64,000 bases of DNA from Zunongwangia endophytica (GTDB lineage: Bacteria > Bacteroidota > Bacteroidia > Flavobacteriales > Flavobacteriaceae): assembly GCF_030409505.1 (NCBI RefSeq), contig NZ_JAUFPZ010000002.1, positions 558,001 to 622,000 on the forward strand, read 5' to 3'. A model generated the notes under the pieces. It had not been told where the DNA came from, did no database searches, and saw nothing but the letters and a program-made list of their open reading frames with translations. Position numbers and translations under genes: made by a program. This document shows positions 26,470 to 34,728 of the stretch, in pieces; position 1 is the stretch's first letter, and each line of letters opens with the position of its first letter.

Positions 26470-26740
26470 ACTTAGAAGTTAGATTTGAGATTCTAGACAC
26501 TAGACATTCCTAATTAAAAATTGAACTCCAGAATTAAGATTATTGATAATTGCTAACTGTTAATTGATTGCTTCTCACTGAAACTGTCAATTGACTAAAA
26601 CGCTCTTAAAGGTTAAGATATTAGAGCCTAGAAACCAGACATTCTTCATTGAAAATTGAACTGTAAAACTTAGATTATTGATAATTGCTAACTGTTAATT
26701 GATCTCTACCAACTGAGACTGCTCACTGCAAACTGAAAAA
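26470..26740. repeat. intergenic region with a 32-nt direct repeat and repeat-family sequences
   Basis: This 271-bp gap contains an identical 32-nt direct repeat at 26537-26568 and 26672-26703 (core TTGATAATTGCTAACTGTTA), 135 bp apart, inside longer imperfect copies (from about 26501 and 26636). It also contains the TAGATTTGAGATT motif of 6449. No coding frame is visible. Confidence 0.7.
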
Positions 26741-27499
26741 CTATTCAATAATTTCCACCTGCATTTCTATATTATCGATTGGCCATTCTGATTGTCCGGT
26801 TTCGACTTGAGAAATTTTATCGACTACATCCATTCCTTTGGAAACATAACCATAAACGGTATGTTCATCGTCCAAATGATGTGCGCCGTTGGGATTGAGA
26901 ACAACGAAAAATTCAAACGGACTCGATGCTTTGCTGGTATTCTGTTCGGCATACTTTGCTGCAGAAAAAGCTCCACGATTATGGGTGTGTCCTGCATTTA
27001 ATTCATTCGGAATTAGGTAATCACCGATAGCATATCTTTTTTTGTTGGTAGAAGCATTATCTGAATTACCTCCCTGAATCACAAAATTTGGCGCTACCCG
27101 ATGAAAATAAGTATTGTTGAAATAATTATTTTTTATAAGCATAATAAAATTAGCACGGTGCAGTGGGGTATCACGATATAAAGTGACTTCAAAAGATCCA
27201 AAAGAGGTGGTAATACGTACTTTATTCTCTGGATTCTTTTTTCCATATTCGGTTAAAAAAGGTATCAATTTTTCTTGCTGAATGGGAAAAGCGGTGTCTT
27301 TCGCAGTTTTTATTTTCTGTTCGTTATTTTCAATTTCTGAAGAATCGACTTTGTTTTTTGCCGAATCTTCGCTTTTTATGCTATTTTTAACGGCTTCTGA
27401 GGTGTTTTCTGAATTATTTTCGCCTGAAGTTTTCTTATCTTCACAACTTGCGAAAACACTAACAACCAAAATTACGATTACTGATACACGTTTAAACAT
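26741..27499 (-). CDS. cyclophilin-type peptidyl-prolyl isomerase lipoprotein
   Basis: This 252-residue protein has a lipoprotein signal peptide (MFKRVSVIVILVVSVFASC, Cys at 19), a charged linker, and a cyclophilin domain from about residue 85. The cyclophilin core shows FHRVAPNFVIQGGNSDN and PFEFFVVLNPNGAHHLDDEH. It would catalyse cis/trans proline isomerisation during folding in the periplasm. The start at 27499 is chosen because it begins the lipoprotein signal. It lies head to head with the Nudix gene, and the two start codons overlap in one CATG. Confidence 0.9.
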   Translation of the reverse strand: MFKRVSVIVILVVSVFASCEDKKTSGENNSENTSEAVKNSIKSEDSAKNKVDSSEIENNEQKIKTAKDTAFPIQQEKLIPFLTEYGKKNPENKVRITTSFGSFEVTLYRDTPLHRANFIMLIKNNYFNNTYFHRVAPNFVIQGGNSDNASTNKKRYAIGDYLIPNELNAGHTHNRGAFSAAKYAEQNTSKASSPFEFFVVLNPNGAHHLDDEHTVYGYVSKGMDVVDKISQVETGQSEWPIDNIEMQVEIIE

Positions 27500-28136
27500 G
27501 GAATTTTTCGAGTTTAAAAATAGAATTTCAAATTTAAAAAAAATTGAACTGCCCGGCGAGGCTGCGCACAATAAATTAGCGCCTTCTATTAGAGTTCAGG
27601 AACTTAAAAAAATAGACTTTTCAGCAAAAACAACAAATAGCGCCGGAGTAATGGCGGTTTTTTATCCGAAAAACGAGCAAACTTATTTCGTTTTGATTCT
27701 TAGAAAAACTTATAAAGGAGTGCATTCTAACCAAATTGGGTTTCCTGGTGGCAGGGTAGAAGAGGAAGATGAAAATATAGAAGAAACCGCTTTGCGAGAA
27801 ACTGAAGAGGAAGTAGGTATTCCTCGAGATAAAATTAAAGTTATTAGAGGTTTAACCAAATTGTATATTCCGCCCAGTAATTTTTGGGTGCATCCTTACA
27901 TTGGGGTAATGACAGAAACTCCCAATCTTATTCCGCAGGAAAGCGAAGTAGAAGCTATTTTGGAAGTAAAACTTGAAGATTTTTTAGATGATAAAAATTT
28001 TGTGACCGAGAATTTGAGTACTTCTTACATGGAAAATATTGATGTTCCGGCATTCTTATTAAACGATCAGATCGTCTGGGGCGCTACAGGTATGATGCTC
28101 GGTGAACTTCGAGAAATGCTTCAGGAAATTCTATAA
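27498..28136 (+). CDS. Nudix hydrolase, CoA pyrophosphatase type
   Basis: This 212-residue enzyme has a Nudix box of the CoA-pyrophosphatase form: QIGFPGGRVEEEDENIEE continuing to ALRETEEEVGI. It probably cleaves CoA or acyl-CoA to 3',5'-ADP and phosphopantetheine. The spacing before the REUXEE part is one residue longer than in the general Nudix consensus, as in the NudL group. I chose the ATG at 27498 because the start (MEFFEFKNRI) matches relatives I recall; an upstream in-frame ATG lies inside the opposite gene. The start codon overlaps that of the cyclophilin gene. Confidence 0.9.
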   Translation: MEFFEFKNRISNLKKIELPGEAAHNKLAPSIRVQELKKIDFSAKTTNSAGVMAVFYPKNEQTYFVLILRKTYKGVHSNQIGFPGGRVEEEDENIEETALRETEEEVGIPRDKIKVIRGLTKLYIPPSNFWVHPYIGVMTETPNLIPQESEVEAILEVKLEDFLDDKNFVTENLSTSYMENIDVPAFLLNDQIVWGATGMMLGELREMLQEIL

Positions 28137-28148
28137 AATCGAATTTCT

Positions 28149-28156
28149 TATATTTG
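28149..28156 (+). promoter_or_regulatory. candidate -7 element upstream of the acyltransferase
   Basis: TATATTTG matches TAnnTTTG exactly. It lies 80 nt before the start at 28237 and just after the Nudix stop. No convincing -33 motif was found. Confidence 0.35.
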
Positions 28157-28236
28157 TGGGTTTTTCAGAAAAAATGAAGTAAAATTTAAGATTCTGAATT
28201 AAACGATTCAATTCCGACCAATAGACCAACTAAACT

Positions 28237-29049
28237 ATGGGATTATTCAAAAAAAATCCATTTGGACATATATTATTTATTAAAAAATGGCTTATTCGTG
28301 TATTCGGATTAATGACACATCGTCGTTATAGAGGATTCAACGAATTAAATATTGAAGGTTCAGAAATTATTAAAAACTTACCAGATAGGGGAGTTTTATT
28401 TGTTTCTAATCATCAAACTTACTTTGCCGATGTTGTGGCAATGTTTCATGTATTTAATGCGAGTCTTAGTGGGCGAGTAGATAGTATAAAAAATGTAGGC
28501 TATATCTGGCAGCCAAAAATGAACATCTATTATGTTGCTGCCAAAGAAACGATGAAAGCTGGATTGCTAGCCAGAGTTTTGGCGTATGCCGGTGCTATTA
28601 AAGTAGAAAGAACCTGGCGTTCTAAAGGACAAGAAGTAAAAAGAAAAGTAAATCCAGATGATTCCAAAAATGTAGGTGTAGCTTTAGACGATGGCTGGGT
28701 AATTACCTTCCCGCAAGGAACTACGACGCCATTTAAGCCTATTCGTAAAGGTACAGCGTATATTATAAAGCAATATAAGCCGATTGTTGTTCCTATAGTT
28801 ATCGATGGTTTTAGACGTTCTTTCGACAAAAAAGGGCTACGCATTAAAAAACGTGGAATACTGCAATCATTTCAGGTAAAAGAACCTTTGGAGATCGATT
28901 ATGAGAATGATACTGTCGAAGAAATTGTTGGAAAGTTGGAACATGCAATAGAGCAGCATTCTTCATTCTTAAAAGTAATACCAGCAGAGGAATTAGTGGA
29001 AATCGAACATTTAAATGAAAAACGCCGCTATTCTTACAAAGAAGAATAA
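28237..29049 (+). CDS. 1-acyl-sn-glycerol-3-phosphate acyltransferase family protein
   Basis: This 270-residue protein has a PlsC-type acyltransferase domain. The block I motif is SNHQTYFADV, with five residues rather than four between His and Asp. The block III motif is FPQGTTTPF (Gln in place of Glu). An N-terminal hydrophobic segment at about 15-30 could anchor it to the membrane. It should transfer an acyl chain to a glycerophosphate or related lipid. The last ten codons form one arm of its own terminator. Confidence 0.88.
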   Translation: MGLFKKNPFGHILFIKKWLIRVFGLMTHRRYRGFNELNIEGSEIIKNLPDRGVLFVSNHQTYFADVVAMFHVFNASLSGRVDSIKNVGYIWQPKMNIYYVAAKETMKAGLLARVLAYAGAIKVERTWRSKGQEVKRKVNPDDSKNVGVALDDGWVITFPQGTTTPFKPIRKGTAYIIKQYKPIVVPIVIDGFRRSFDKKGLRIKKRGILQSFQVKEPLEIDYENDTVEEIVGKLEHAIEQHSSFLKVIPAEELVEIEHLNEKRRYSYKEE

Positions 29050-29060
29050 CAGCGTTTTTT
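29017..29060 (+). terminator. terminator whose stem is part of the acyltransferase coding end
   Basis: AAAAACGCCGCTATTCTT (coding) pairs with AAGAATAACAGCGTTTTTT, one mismatch, around a short loop. The TAA stop at 29047-29049 is inside the 3' arm, so the last codons and the terminator share sequence. Confidence 0.75.
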
Positions 29061-29075
29061 GTATAATCATAGGTG

Positions 29076-29717
29076 TTAATTGCTGTCTAAATTTTTTAGT
29101 TGCATATAGTTTTTCTTCAGTCTCTTTAGTAAAATACCATAAATAAGACGATAGAATAGCCAAGTTCCCCCGAGGACAACACTTAAAAGAAGTATGATTA
29201 GCCCTATAAATTTAAAATAATCTAAAGTTTCGAAATTTCTTATAGGATTATTGGCAATTTGAGTTTCGTGAACGTAATGATAAATAATTAGGAAAGCATA
29301 GACAATAAATAATAGAGCGCTGGAAATTAAGATGTAGGCTATATAATGCTTAACAGTCTTCCTAGTTTTTAGAATATTTTGCATCAGTTTTTTAGTAGAA
29401 CTGGTAGAAGATATTTTTTGATAGTTTTTATAGAACTTGTACACAAAATATAACCAGATTACTAGATGGATAACACTAGTTGCGATAGTAAATTCTCTTA
29501 AATCTACTTTATCCATATTTTTCCAGTAATTATCGTCCATGACGAAAAAGCTAAGTGCAATACCCAGCCCAAACTCGCAAAGGCTAATGATAAACAACCA
29601 CTTTACAATCGAAGAAGATCGCTTCCAGATCATCTTATAGAGCTCATCATAGGAAACTTTAGGAAGATTTACTTCCTGTTTTTTCCAGTCTTTTTTTAAT
29701 AATTCTAATCCATCCAT
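29076..29717 (-). CDS. four-helix membrane protein linked to a sigma factor
   Basis: This 213-residue protein has four transmembrane helices (about 37-60, 82-105, 128-150 and 170-195) and an N-terminal cytoplasmic segment of about 35 residues with charge. It begins 3 nt after the ECF sigma gene. In Bacteroidota such pairs often make a membrane-bound regulator that holds the sigma factor; no zinc-binding anti-sigma motif is visible. The function is an inference from position. Confidence 0.7.
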   Translation of the reverse strand: MDGLELLKKDWKKQEVNLPKVSYDELYKMIWKRSSSIVKWLFIISLCEFGLGIALSFFVMDDNYWKNMDKVDLREFTIATSVIHLVIWLYFVYKFYKNYQKISSTSSTKKLMQNILKTRKTVKHYIAYILISSALLFIVYAFLIIYHYVHETQIANNPIRNFETLDYFKFIGLIILLLSVVLGGTWLFYRLIYGILLKRLKKNYMQLKNLDSN

Positions 29718-29720
29718 AGT

Positions 29721-30215
29721 TTACGGATTTAAAACACTTTTAAGTTTCGTTTTAATTCTATTCATTTTCACTCTCGCATTCACTTCACTTATTCCTAATG
29801 TTTCAGATATTTCTTTATAATTTTTGTCTTCCAGATATAAAAAAACAAGCGCTTTTTCAATATCATTTAATTCTTTAATCGCACTGTACATCAATCCTAA
29901 TTGTTGTTCTGCTTCGTCATCATAATCTTCTGCTTTTATTTTGAAATGTACTGTATCAAAATCCTGAGTCGCAATACCGCGTTTTTTCTTTCGATATAAC
30001 GTAATGGCGGTGTTTAATGCTACTCTGTACATCCAGGTGCTAAACTTAGCATCACCCCTAAATTTAGGATATGCCTTCCATAGCTGGATGGTGATCTCTT
30101 GAAACAAATCGTTATGCGACTCTCTATCGTGCGTATATAATCTGCAAATCTTATGCGCAATATTTTGATGTCGCTCTAAATTTGTGACGAATTGATGTTC
30201 TAATTCCTTCTCCAC
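29721..30215 (-). CDS. ECF-type RNA polymerase sigma factor
   Basis: This 164-residue protein has sigma region 2 (HDRESHNDLFQEITIQLWKA and FSTWMYRVALNTAITLYRKK) and region 4 (YKEISETLGISEVNARVKMN). It has no region 1 or 3 and fits the extracytoplasmic function group. It probably directs RNA polymerase to a small regulon in response to an envelope signal. The membrane partner gene follows after 3 nt. The divergent type II NADH dehydrogenase starts 126 nt away. Confidence 0.92.
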   Translation of the reverse strand: MEKELEHQFVTNLERHQNIAHKICRLYTHDRESHNDLFQEITIQLWKAYPKFRGDAKFSTWMYRVALNTAITLYRKKKRGIATQDFDTVHFKIKAEDYDDEAEQQLGLMYSAIKELNDIEKALVFLYLEDKNYKEISETLGISEVNARVKMNRIKTKLKSVLNP

Positions 30216-30310
30216 ATTGATTGATTAGCTTCTATAGGTAGCAATAAACTATTTTTTGTTACACAAAAACTTTAAAATACCGTTAATGCCCTTCTTTTTT
30301 ATGGTTTAAG

Positions 30311-30324
30311 CCGTAACTTTACGG
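30311..30324. promoter_or_regulatory. palindrome overlapping a -7-like element upstream of the NADH dehydrogenase
   Basis: CCGTAA-CT-TTACGG is a perfect 6-bp inverted repeat with 2-nt spacer, 17 nt before the start at 30342. It contains TAACTTTA, one base off TAnnTTTG, so a bound protein could block the promoter. Confidence 0.45.
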
Positions 30325-30341
30325 TAAAGCAATCAATAATT

Positions 30342-31649
30342 ATGAATATACCCAGAACCGAATTGCCCCGGGTGGTCATCATTGGTGGCGGTTTTGCCGG
30401 AATATCGCTGGCAAGAAAGTTATTACACGAGGAAGTTCAAATGGTCTTACTGGACCGTAACAATTATCACACTTTTCAACCCCTTTTATATCAAGTATCA
30501 ACCTCTGGATTAGAACCAGATTCTATTGCTTATCCCTTAAGAAAAGTGACAAGGAATTCGCAAAAATGTTTCTTTCGAAATGCAGAAGTTGAATCTATAG
30601 ATGCAGAAAATAATATCATACACTCTAATATTGGAGAACTTGTTTACGATTACCTGGTGATTGCCACTGGATCTAAAACGAATTTCTTCGGAAATGAGAG
30701 TGTTGAAAAGAATGCTATGTGGATGAAAACGATTCCGCAGGCATTAAATATTAGAAGTCTCATCTTAGAGAATTTAGAGCAGGCTGTAATTGAAACAGAT
30801 CCAGAAAAGCGTAAATCCTTATTAAATTTCGTTTTAGTGGGTGCTGGTCCTACCGGAGTTGAATTGAGTGGAGCTATAGCCGGCCTTCGAAATAATATCG
30901 TGCCTAAAGATTACCCCGATCTTAATCCAGCAGAAATGAATATTCACTTATTAGAAGGTTTAGGGCGTGTTCTCCCTCCTATGAGTGAAAAATCTTCTGA
31001 AAAATCTCAGAAATTTTTAGAAGATTTAGGAGTAAAGATTCATTTAAATACCATGGTAGAAAGTTATGATGGCCATTTGGTTACCACAAATACAGATCTG
31101 GCTTTAAAGACTGAAACCTTAATTTGGTCTGCCGGAGTAACAGGAGCGCCCGTAAAAGGTTTAAATGCTTCTGCTATGATCGAAAAAGCAAATCGCTACG
31201 AAGTAAATGCATTTAACCAGATTAATGGTTACGAAAATATTTTTGCTATAGGCGACATTGCTGTGATGCAAACTGAAGAATATCCAAAAGGGCATCCAAT
31301 GGTTGCACAGCCGGCTATTCAGCAAGGAAAGCATTTAGCTAAGAATTTAAAGAAACTTATAAATGGTGAGAAATTAAAACCTTTTGATTATTTTGATAAA
31401 GGAAGTATGGCTACTATTGGAAGAAATAAAGCCGTTGTAGATATAGGAAAATCTACATTTGGAGGCTTTTTTGCCTGGTTTATCTGGATGTTCGTACACC
31501 TTTGGTTTTTAATAGGTTTTAGAAATAGATTAGTAACATTTTGTAACTGGGTATACAATTATATTAATTTTGATCGAGCGGCACGACTTATTATAAGACC
31601 GTATAAATCGAATAGAGAAAATTTGGAAACCAACCAGAAAAAAGTATAA
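30342..31649 (+). CDS. type II NADH dehydrogenase-like FAD oxidoreductase
   Basis: This 435-residue protein has the FAD dinucleotide fold VVIIGGGFAGISLARKLL at its start, the NDH-2 pattern NYHTFQPLLYQVSTSGLEPD, and a second fold LVGAGPTGVELSGAIAGLRN for NAD(P)H. The FAD C-terminal motif reads IFAIGDIAVM. Two hydrophobic stretches near the end (about 370-415) may bind the membrane. It would transfer electrons from NADH to the quinone pool without pumping protons. It is monocistronic with a terminator at 31677. Confidence 0.92.
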   Translation: MNIPRTELPRVVIIGGGFAGISLARKLLHEEVQMVLLDRNNYHTFQPLLYQVSTSGLEPDSIAYPLRKVTRNSQKCFFRNAEVESIDAENNIIHSNIGELVYDYLVIATGSKTNFFGNESVEKNAMWMKTIPQALNIRSLILENLEQAVIETDPEKRKSLLNFVLVGAGPTGVELSGAIAGLRNNIVPKDYPDLNPAEMNIHLLEGLGRVLPPMSEKSSEKSQKFLEDLGVKIHLNTMVESYDGHLVTTNTDLALKTETLIWSAGVTGAPVKGLNASAMIEKANRYEVNAFNQINGYENIFAIGDIAVMQTEEYPKGHPMVAQPAIQQGKHLAKNLKKLINGEKLKPFDYFDKGSMATIGRNKAVVDIGKSTFGGFFAWFIWMFVHLWFLIGFRNRLVTFCNWVYNYINFDRAARLIIRPYKSNRENLETNQKKV

Positions 31650-31676
31650 AATTTCAATACAGAATAAAGATAGAAG

Positions 31677-31706
31677 AAACCCGAATCGAGAGATTCGGGT
31701 TTTGTT
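31677..31706 (+). terminator. terminator after the NADH dehydrogenase gene
   Basis: AAACCCGAATC and GATTCGGGTTT form an 11-bp stem with a 4-nt loop, followed by TGTTTTTT. Confidence 0.85.
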
Positions 31707-31800
31707 TTTTCAGTTGATCCCTAAAAAATTACAGTTCAGTTTTCTTTTTTACGAAGTTGGATTTTTCTGAAGCATTTTTGAAGTATAAAATCAATCAAAA

Positions 31801-33951
31801 ATGAACTTCAACTACTTCGCTTTATTTTACTTCACTTTTTTTATTGCGCATGTATCTTTTGCGCAGCAGGAAATCTCGGGTATCGTAACCGATAAAAAAC
31901 AACGACCTGTTGCTGGTGCGAATATATATCTGAAAGGAACTTACGACGGAGCAATTTCAGATGAAAATGGTATATTTTCTTTTACTTCAGAAAAAAAAGG
32001 AATTCAAACGCTTATCATCTCATTTCTTTCCTTTAAAACGAAAGAAATATCTGGAGAAATTAATAATTTCAATAATTTAGAAATTCAACTTTCTGAACAA
32101 TTTGATGTTTTAGAAGCGGTAATGATCAACGCTGGTAATTTTGAAGCAGGAAGCACTTCAGAAGCTTCCGTGTTAAAACCTTTGGATATCGTTACTACTG
32201 CCGGGAGTGTAGGGAATATCATCGCTGCGCTAGAAACACTCCCCGGTACACAAAGTGTAGGTGAAAGTGGACGATTATTTGTGCGTGGTGGCGATGCTAC
32301 AGAAACCCAAACCTTTGTCGATGGCCTTCGGGTGGCGCAACCTTATAATGCATCAGTTCAAAATATACCTTCCAGAGGACGATTTTCGCCTTATTTATTT
32401 AAAGGAATGTCATTTTCTACCGGTGGCTACAGTGCCGAATATGGTAATGCCCTTTCCAGTATTTTAGTAATGGATACTCAGGATAAAGCCGAAGAAGATA
32501 ATACCGAGCTTAGTTTTATGAGTTTAGGTTTGGGAATTGGAAAAACCAAGAATTGGGAGAAAAGCTCGATTACTTTAAATGCTAGTTATACCAATTTAGG
32601 GCCTTATCAATCACTAATCAATCAAAATATAACTTTTGATAAACCATTTCAGTCTATTGCAGGAGAAGTAGTTTATAGAAATCAAATGAAAAATGGCTTA
32701 TTAAAGGTTTACACCGCTTACGATTATACTTCTTTTAAAGTAAACCAGCCAATAGACGGAATACGCCGAACTGTCGATTTAAATAATAATAATTTTTATC
32801 TGAATTCTTCTTACGATCACGCTCTGGGAAACAAATGGCATTTATTTAGCGGAATAAGTTACGGAAATAGCCAAAACGATATTGATTTGGATACAGAAGC
32901 TGTTGATGATACTGAAAATAGCTTCCATTTAAAGACCAAAGTGAGCAAAAGGTTTACTGATAAGATAAAACTGAATTTTGGAGCTGAATATTTTAATACC
33001 GATTTTGACCAATCTTACCAATCGGAAGAAGGGAATTTTAATCCAAATTATACTTCAGGATTATTTTCAATATTTTCTGAAGCGGACATTTACTTTACAC
33101 AAGATCTTGCAGCAAAAGTTGGACTTAGAGCAACGCAAGATGCTTTGTTAGATGATGTTTATGTGAGTCCGCGTATATCGCTAGCTTATAAATTAGATAA
33201 AAATCAACAAATTTCAACTGCTTTTGGAAATTTTAAACAGCAGGCTTCGCAAGAATACTTAAAATTCAATCAGAATTTATTTCAGCAAAAAGCAACGCAT
33301 TATATTCTGAATTATCAATATTCTAAAGCTTCAAAAACCTTGAGAGCAGAAGCTTATTTTAAAGAATATCGAGATCTACTTACGCATACCGGTAACGAAA
33401 TAACCTACGATTCTAATTTCGGAAATTCAGGTTCGGGATATGCTAAAGGAATTGATATTTTTTGGAGAGATGGGCACTACAGAAATTTAGATTATTGGGT
33501 TTCGTACTCCTTTATAGATTCAGAAAGAAAATATCAAAATTATCCGGAGAAAGTTATTCCTAATTTTGTCGCCAATCATAACCTGTCGATAGTCAGTAAA
33601 TACTGGATCGAGTCTTTAAGAAGTCAGGCAGGATTTACTTATAATTTTAATTCAGGTAGGCCATTTAACGATCCAAATACTTCTAGTTTTATGGCTGGCA
33701 AAACCAAATCTTATCATAGCTTAAATTTCAATTGGGCGTATTTAGTTAGCAAACAGCAAATTTTATATGTTTCCATTTCTAATGTTTTAGGAACCGAAAA
33801 TGTTTTTGGATACGAGTATTCAAATACTCCAAATGCTTCAGGTAGATACTCCGCTACAGCTGTTAGACCCACGGCAGATCGGTTTTTCTTTGTTGGTTTC
33901 TTTTGGACAATTAGTGATAATAAAAACCGAAATCAGCTAGATCAACTTTAA
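31801..33951 (+). CDS. TonB-dependent receptor with carboxypeptidase-regulatory-like domain
   Basis: This 716-residue outer-membrane protein has a signal peptide (1-21), a carboxypeptidase regulatory-like domain (about 24-100; GIVTDKKQRPVAGANIYLKG), a plug domain (about 110-225; AALETLPGTQSVGESGRLFV and FVDGLRVAQP), and a 22-strand-type barrel ending in an aromatic residue region (FFFVGFFWTIS). It is a small receptor, likely for an iron complex or peptide/sugar. No SusD partner lies beside it; the TPR-like gene follows by 100 nt. Confidence 0.88.
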   Translation: MNFNYFALFYFTFFIAHVSFAQQEISGIVTDKKQRPVAGANIYLKGTYDGAISDENGIFSFTSEKKGIQTLIISFLSFKTKEISGEINNFNNLEIQLSEQFDVLEAVMINAGNFEAGSTSEASVLKPLDIVTTAGSVGNIIAALETLPGTQSVGESGRLFVRGGDATETQTFVDGLRVAQPYNASVQNIPSRGRFSPYLFKGMSFSTGGYSAEYGNALSSILVMDTQDKAEEDNTELSFMSLGLGIGKTKNWEKSSITLNASYTNLGPYQSLINQNITFDKPFQSIAGEVVYRNQMKNGLLKVYTAYDYTSFKVNQPIDGIRRTVDLNNNNFYLNSSYDHALGNKWHLFSGISYGNSQNDIDLDTEAVDDTENSFHLKTKVSKRFTDKIKLNFGAEYFNTDFDQSYQSEEGNFNPNYTSGLFSIFSEADIYFTQDLAAKVGLRATQDALLDDVYVSPRISLAYKLDKNQQISTAFGNFKQQASQEYLKFNQNLFQQKATHYILNYQYSKASKTLRAEAYFKEYRDLLTHTGNEITYDSNFGNSGSGYAKGIDIFWRDGHYRNLDYWVSYSFIDSERKYQNYPEKVIPNFVANHNLSIVSKYWIESLRSQAGFTYNFNSGRPFNDPNTSSFMAGKTKSYHSLNFNWAYLVSKQQILYVSISNVLGTENVFGYEYSNTPNASGRYSATAVRPTADRFFFVGFFWTISDNKNRNQLDQL

Positions 33952-34051
33952 AATACAATTCAGTATAAAGTTTTGACGGTTCAGTAACCTATTCTTTAAA
34001 GTACGAGTGTATTTATTCAATTTTACACTACAAATAAAATCAATCATAGAC

Positions 34052-34672
34052 ATGAAAGCACTTATTATCTTATTATTAGTTACGGCTGCAGAAGTTATCT
34101 CTGCACAAACATACCAGGAAGTGATGCAAAAAGGCATGCAACAGTGGGAGGAAGGGAATATCGAAAGCGCTAGCGCTATTTTTGAGCGTGTTGCAGCGGC
34201 AGAACAAGAAAACTGGTTACCAGATTATTATTTAGGGCTGGTGAATACTACGGAAGCATTTAATACCAAGGACAAAAAGAAAGTTGAAGCTCAACTTAAA
34301 AAGGCCGAAGGTGCCTTACAATCTGCGCTATTAAAAACTGAAGAAAACGCGGAGCTATTAGTTTTGGAAGCATTGATTTATACGGTGAAAATTATGCAGA
34401 ATCCCATGACTAACGGACAAAAATATATGCCGAAAATCAATGAAATTTATACCAAAGCTGAAAAACTTGAGCCAAAGAATCCACGGGTGAAGTTTGAAAA
34501 AGCGCAATTTGCCATGGGGAGCGCAAAATTCTTTGGAAACGATCTTGCACCAATTTGCAAAGATATTGAGACTTCTATCGTCCTTTTTGAAGAATTTGAA
34601 AACGATACACCATTTTATCCAAACTGGGGAAAAGACCAGGCCATAAAAGCTTTAGAAAGTTGCCAGCAATAA
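34052..34672 (+). CDS. secreted TPR-like protein
   Basis: This 206-residue protein has a signal peptide (about 1-18, ending ISAQ) and helical repeats rich in Ala, Glu and Lys, with the pattern MQQWEEGNIESASAIFERVA and WLPDYYLGLVNT typical of TPR units. I use the ATG at 34052, since the reading frame from 34007 would put a stretch before the signal peptide. It may help the nearby TonB receptor, but this is a position-based guess. Confidence 0.75.
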   Translation: MKALIILLLVTAAEVISAQTYQEVMQKGMQQWEEGNIESASAIFERVAAAEQENWLPDYYLGLVNTTEAFNTKDKKKVEAQLKKAEGALQSALLKTEENAELLVLEALIYTVKIMQNPMTNGQKYMPKINEIYTKAEKLEPKNPRVKFEKAQFAMGSAKFFGNDLAPICKDIETSIVLFEEFENDTPFYPNWGKDQAIKALESCQQ

Positions 34673-34728
34673 ATGAAATAGATCGTAATTAAAATTTATA
34701 GTATTTTTAGAACCATAACATTTCGCTT

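Noticed and set aside
27282..27497. N-terminal extension of the Nudix protein
   Set aside because: The extra 72 residues lie antisense to the lipoprotein signal and linker of the cyclophilin gene and do not belong to the Nudix family.
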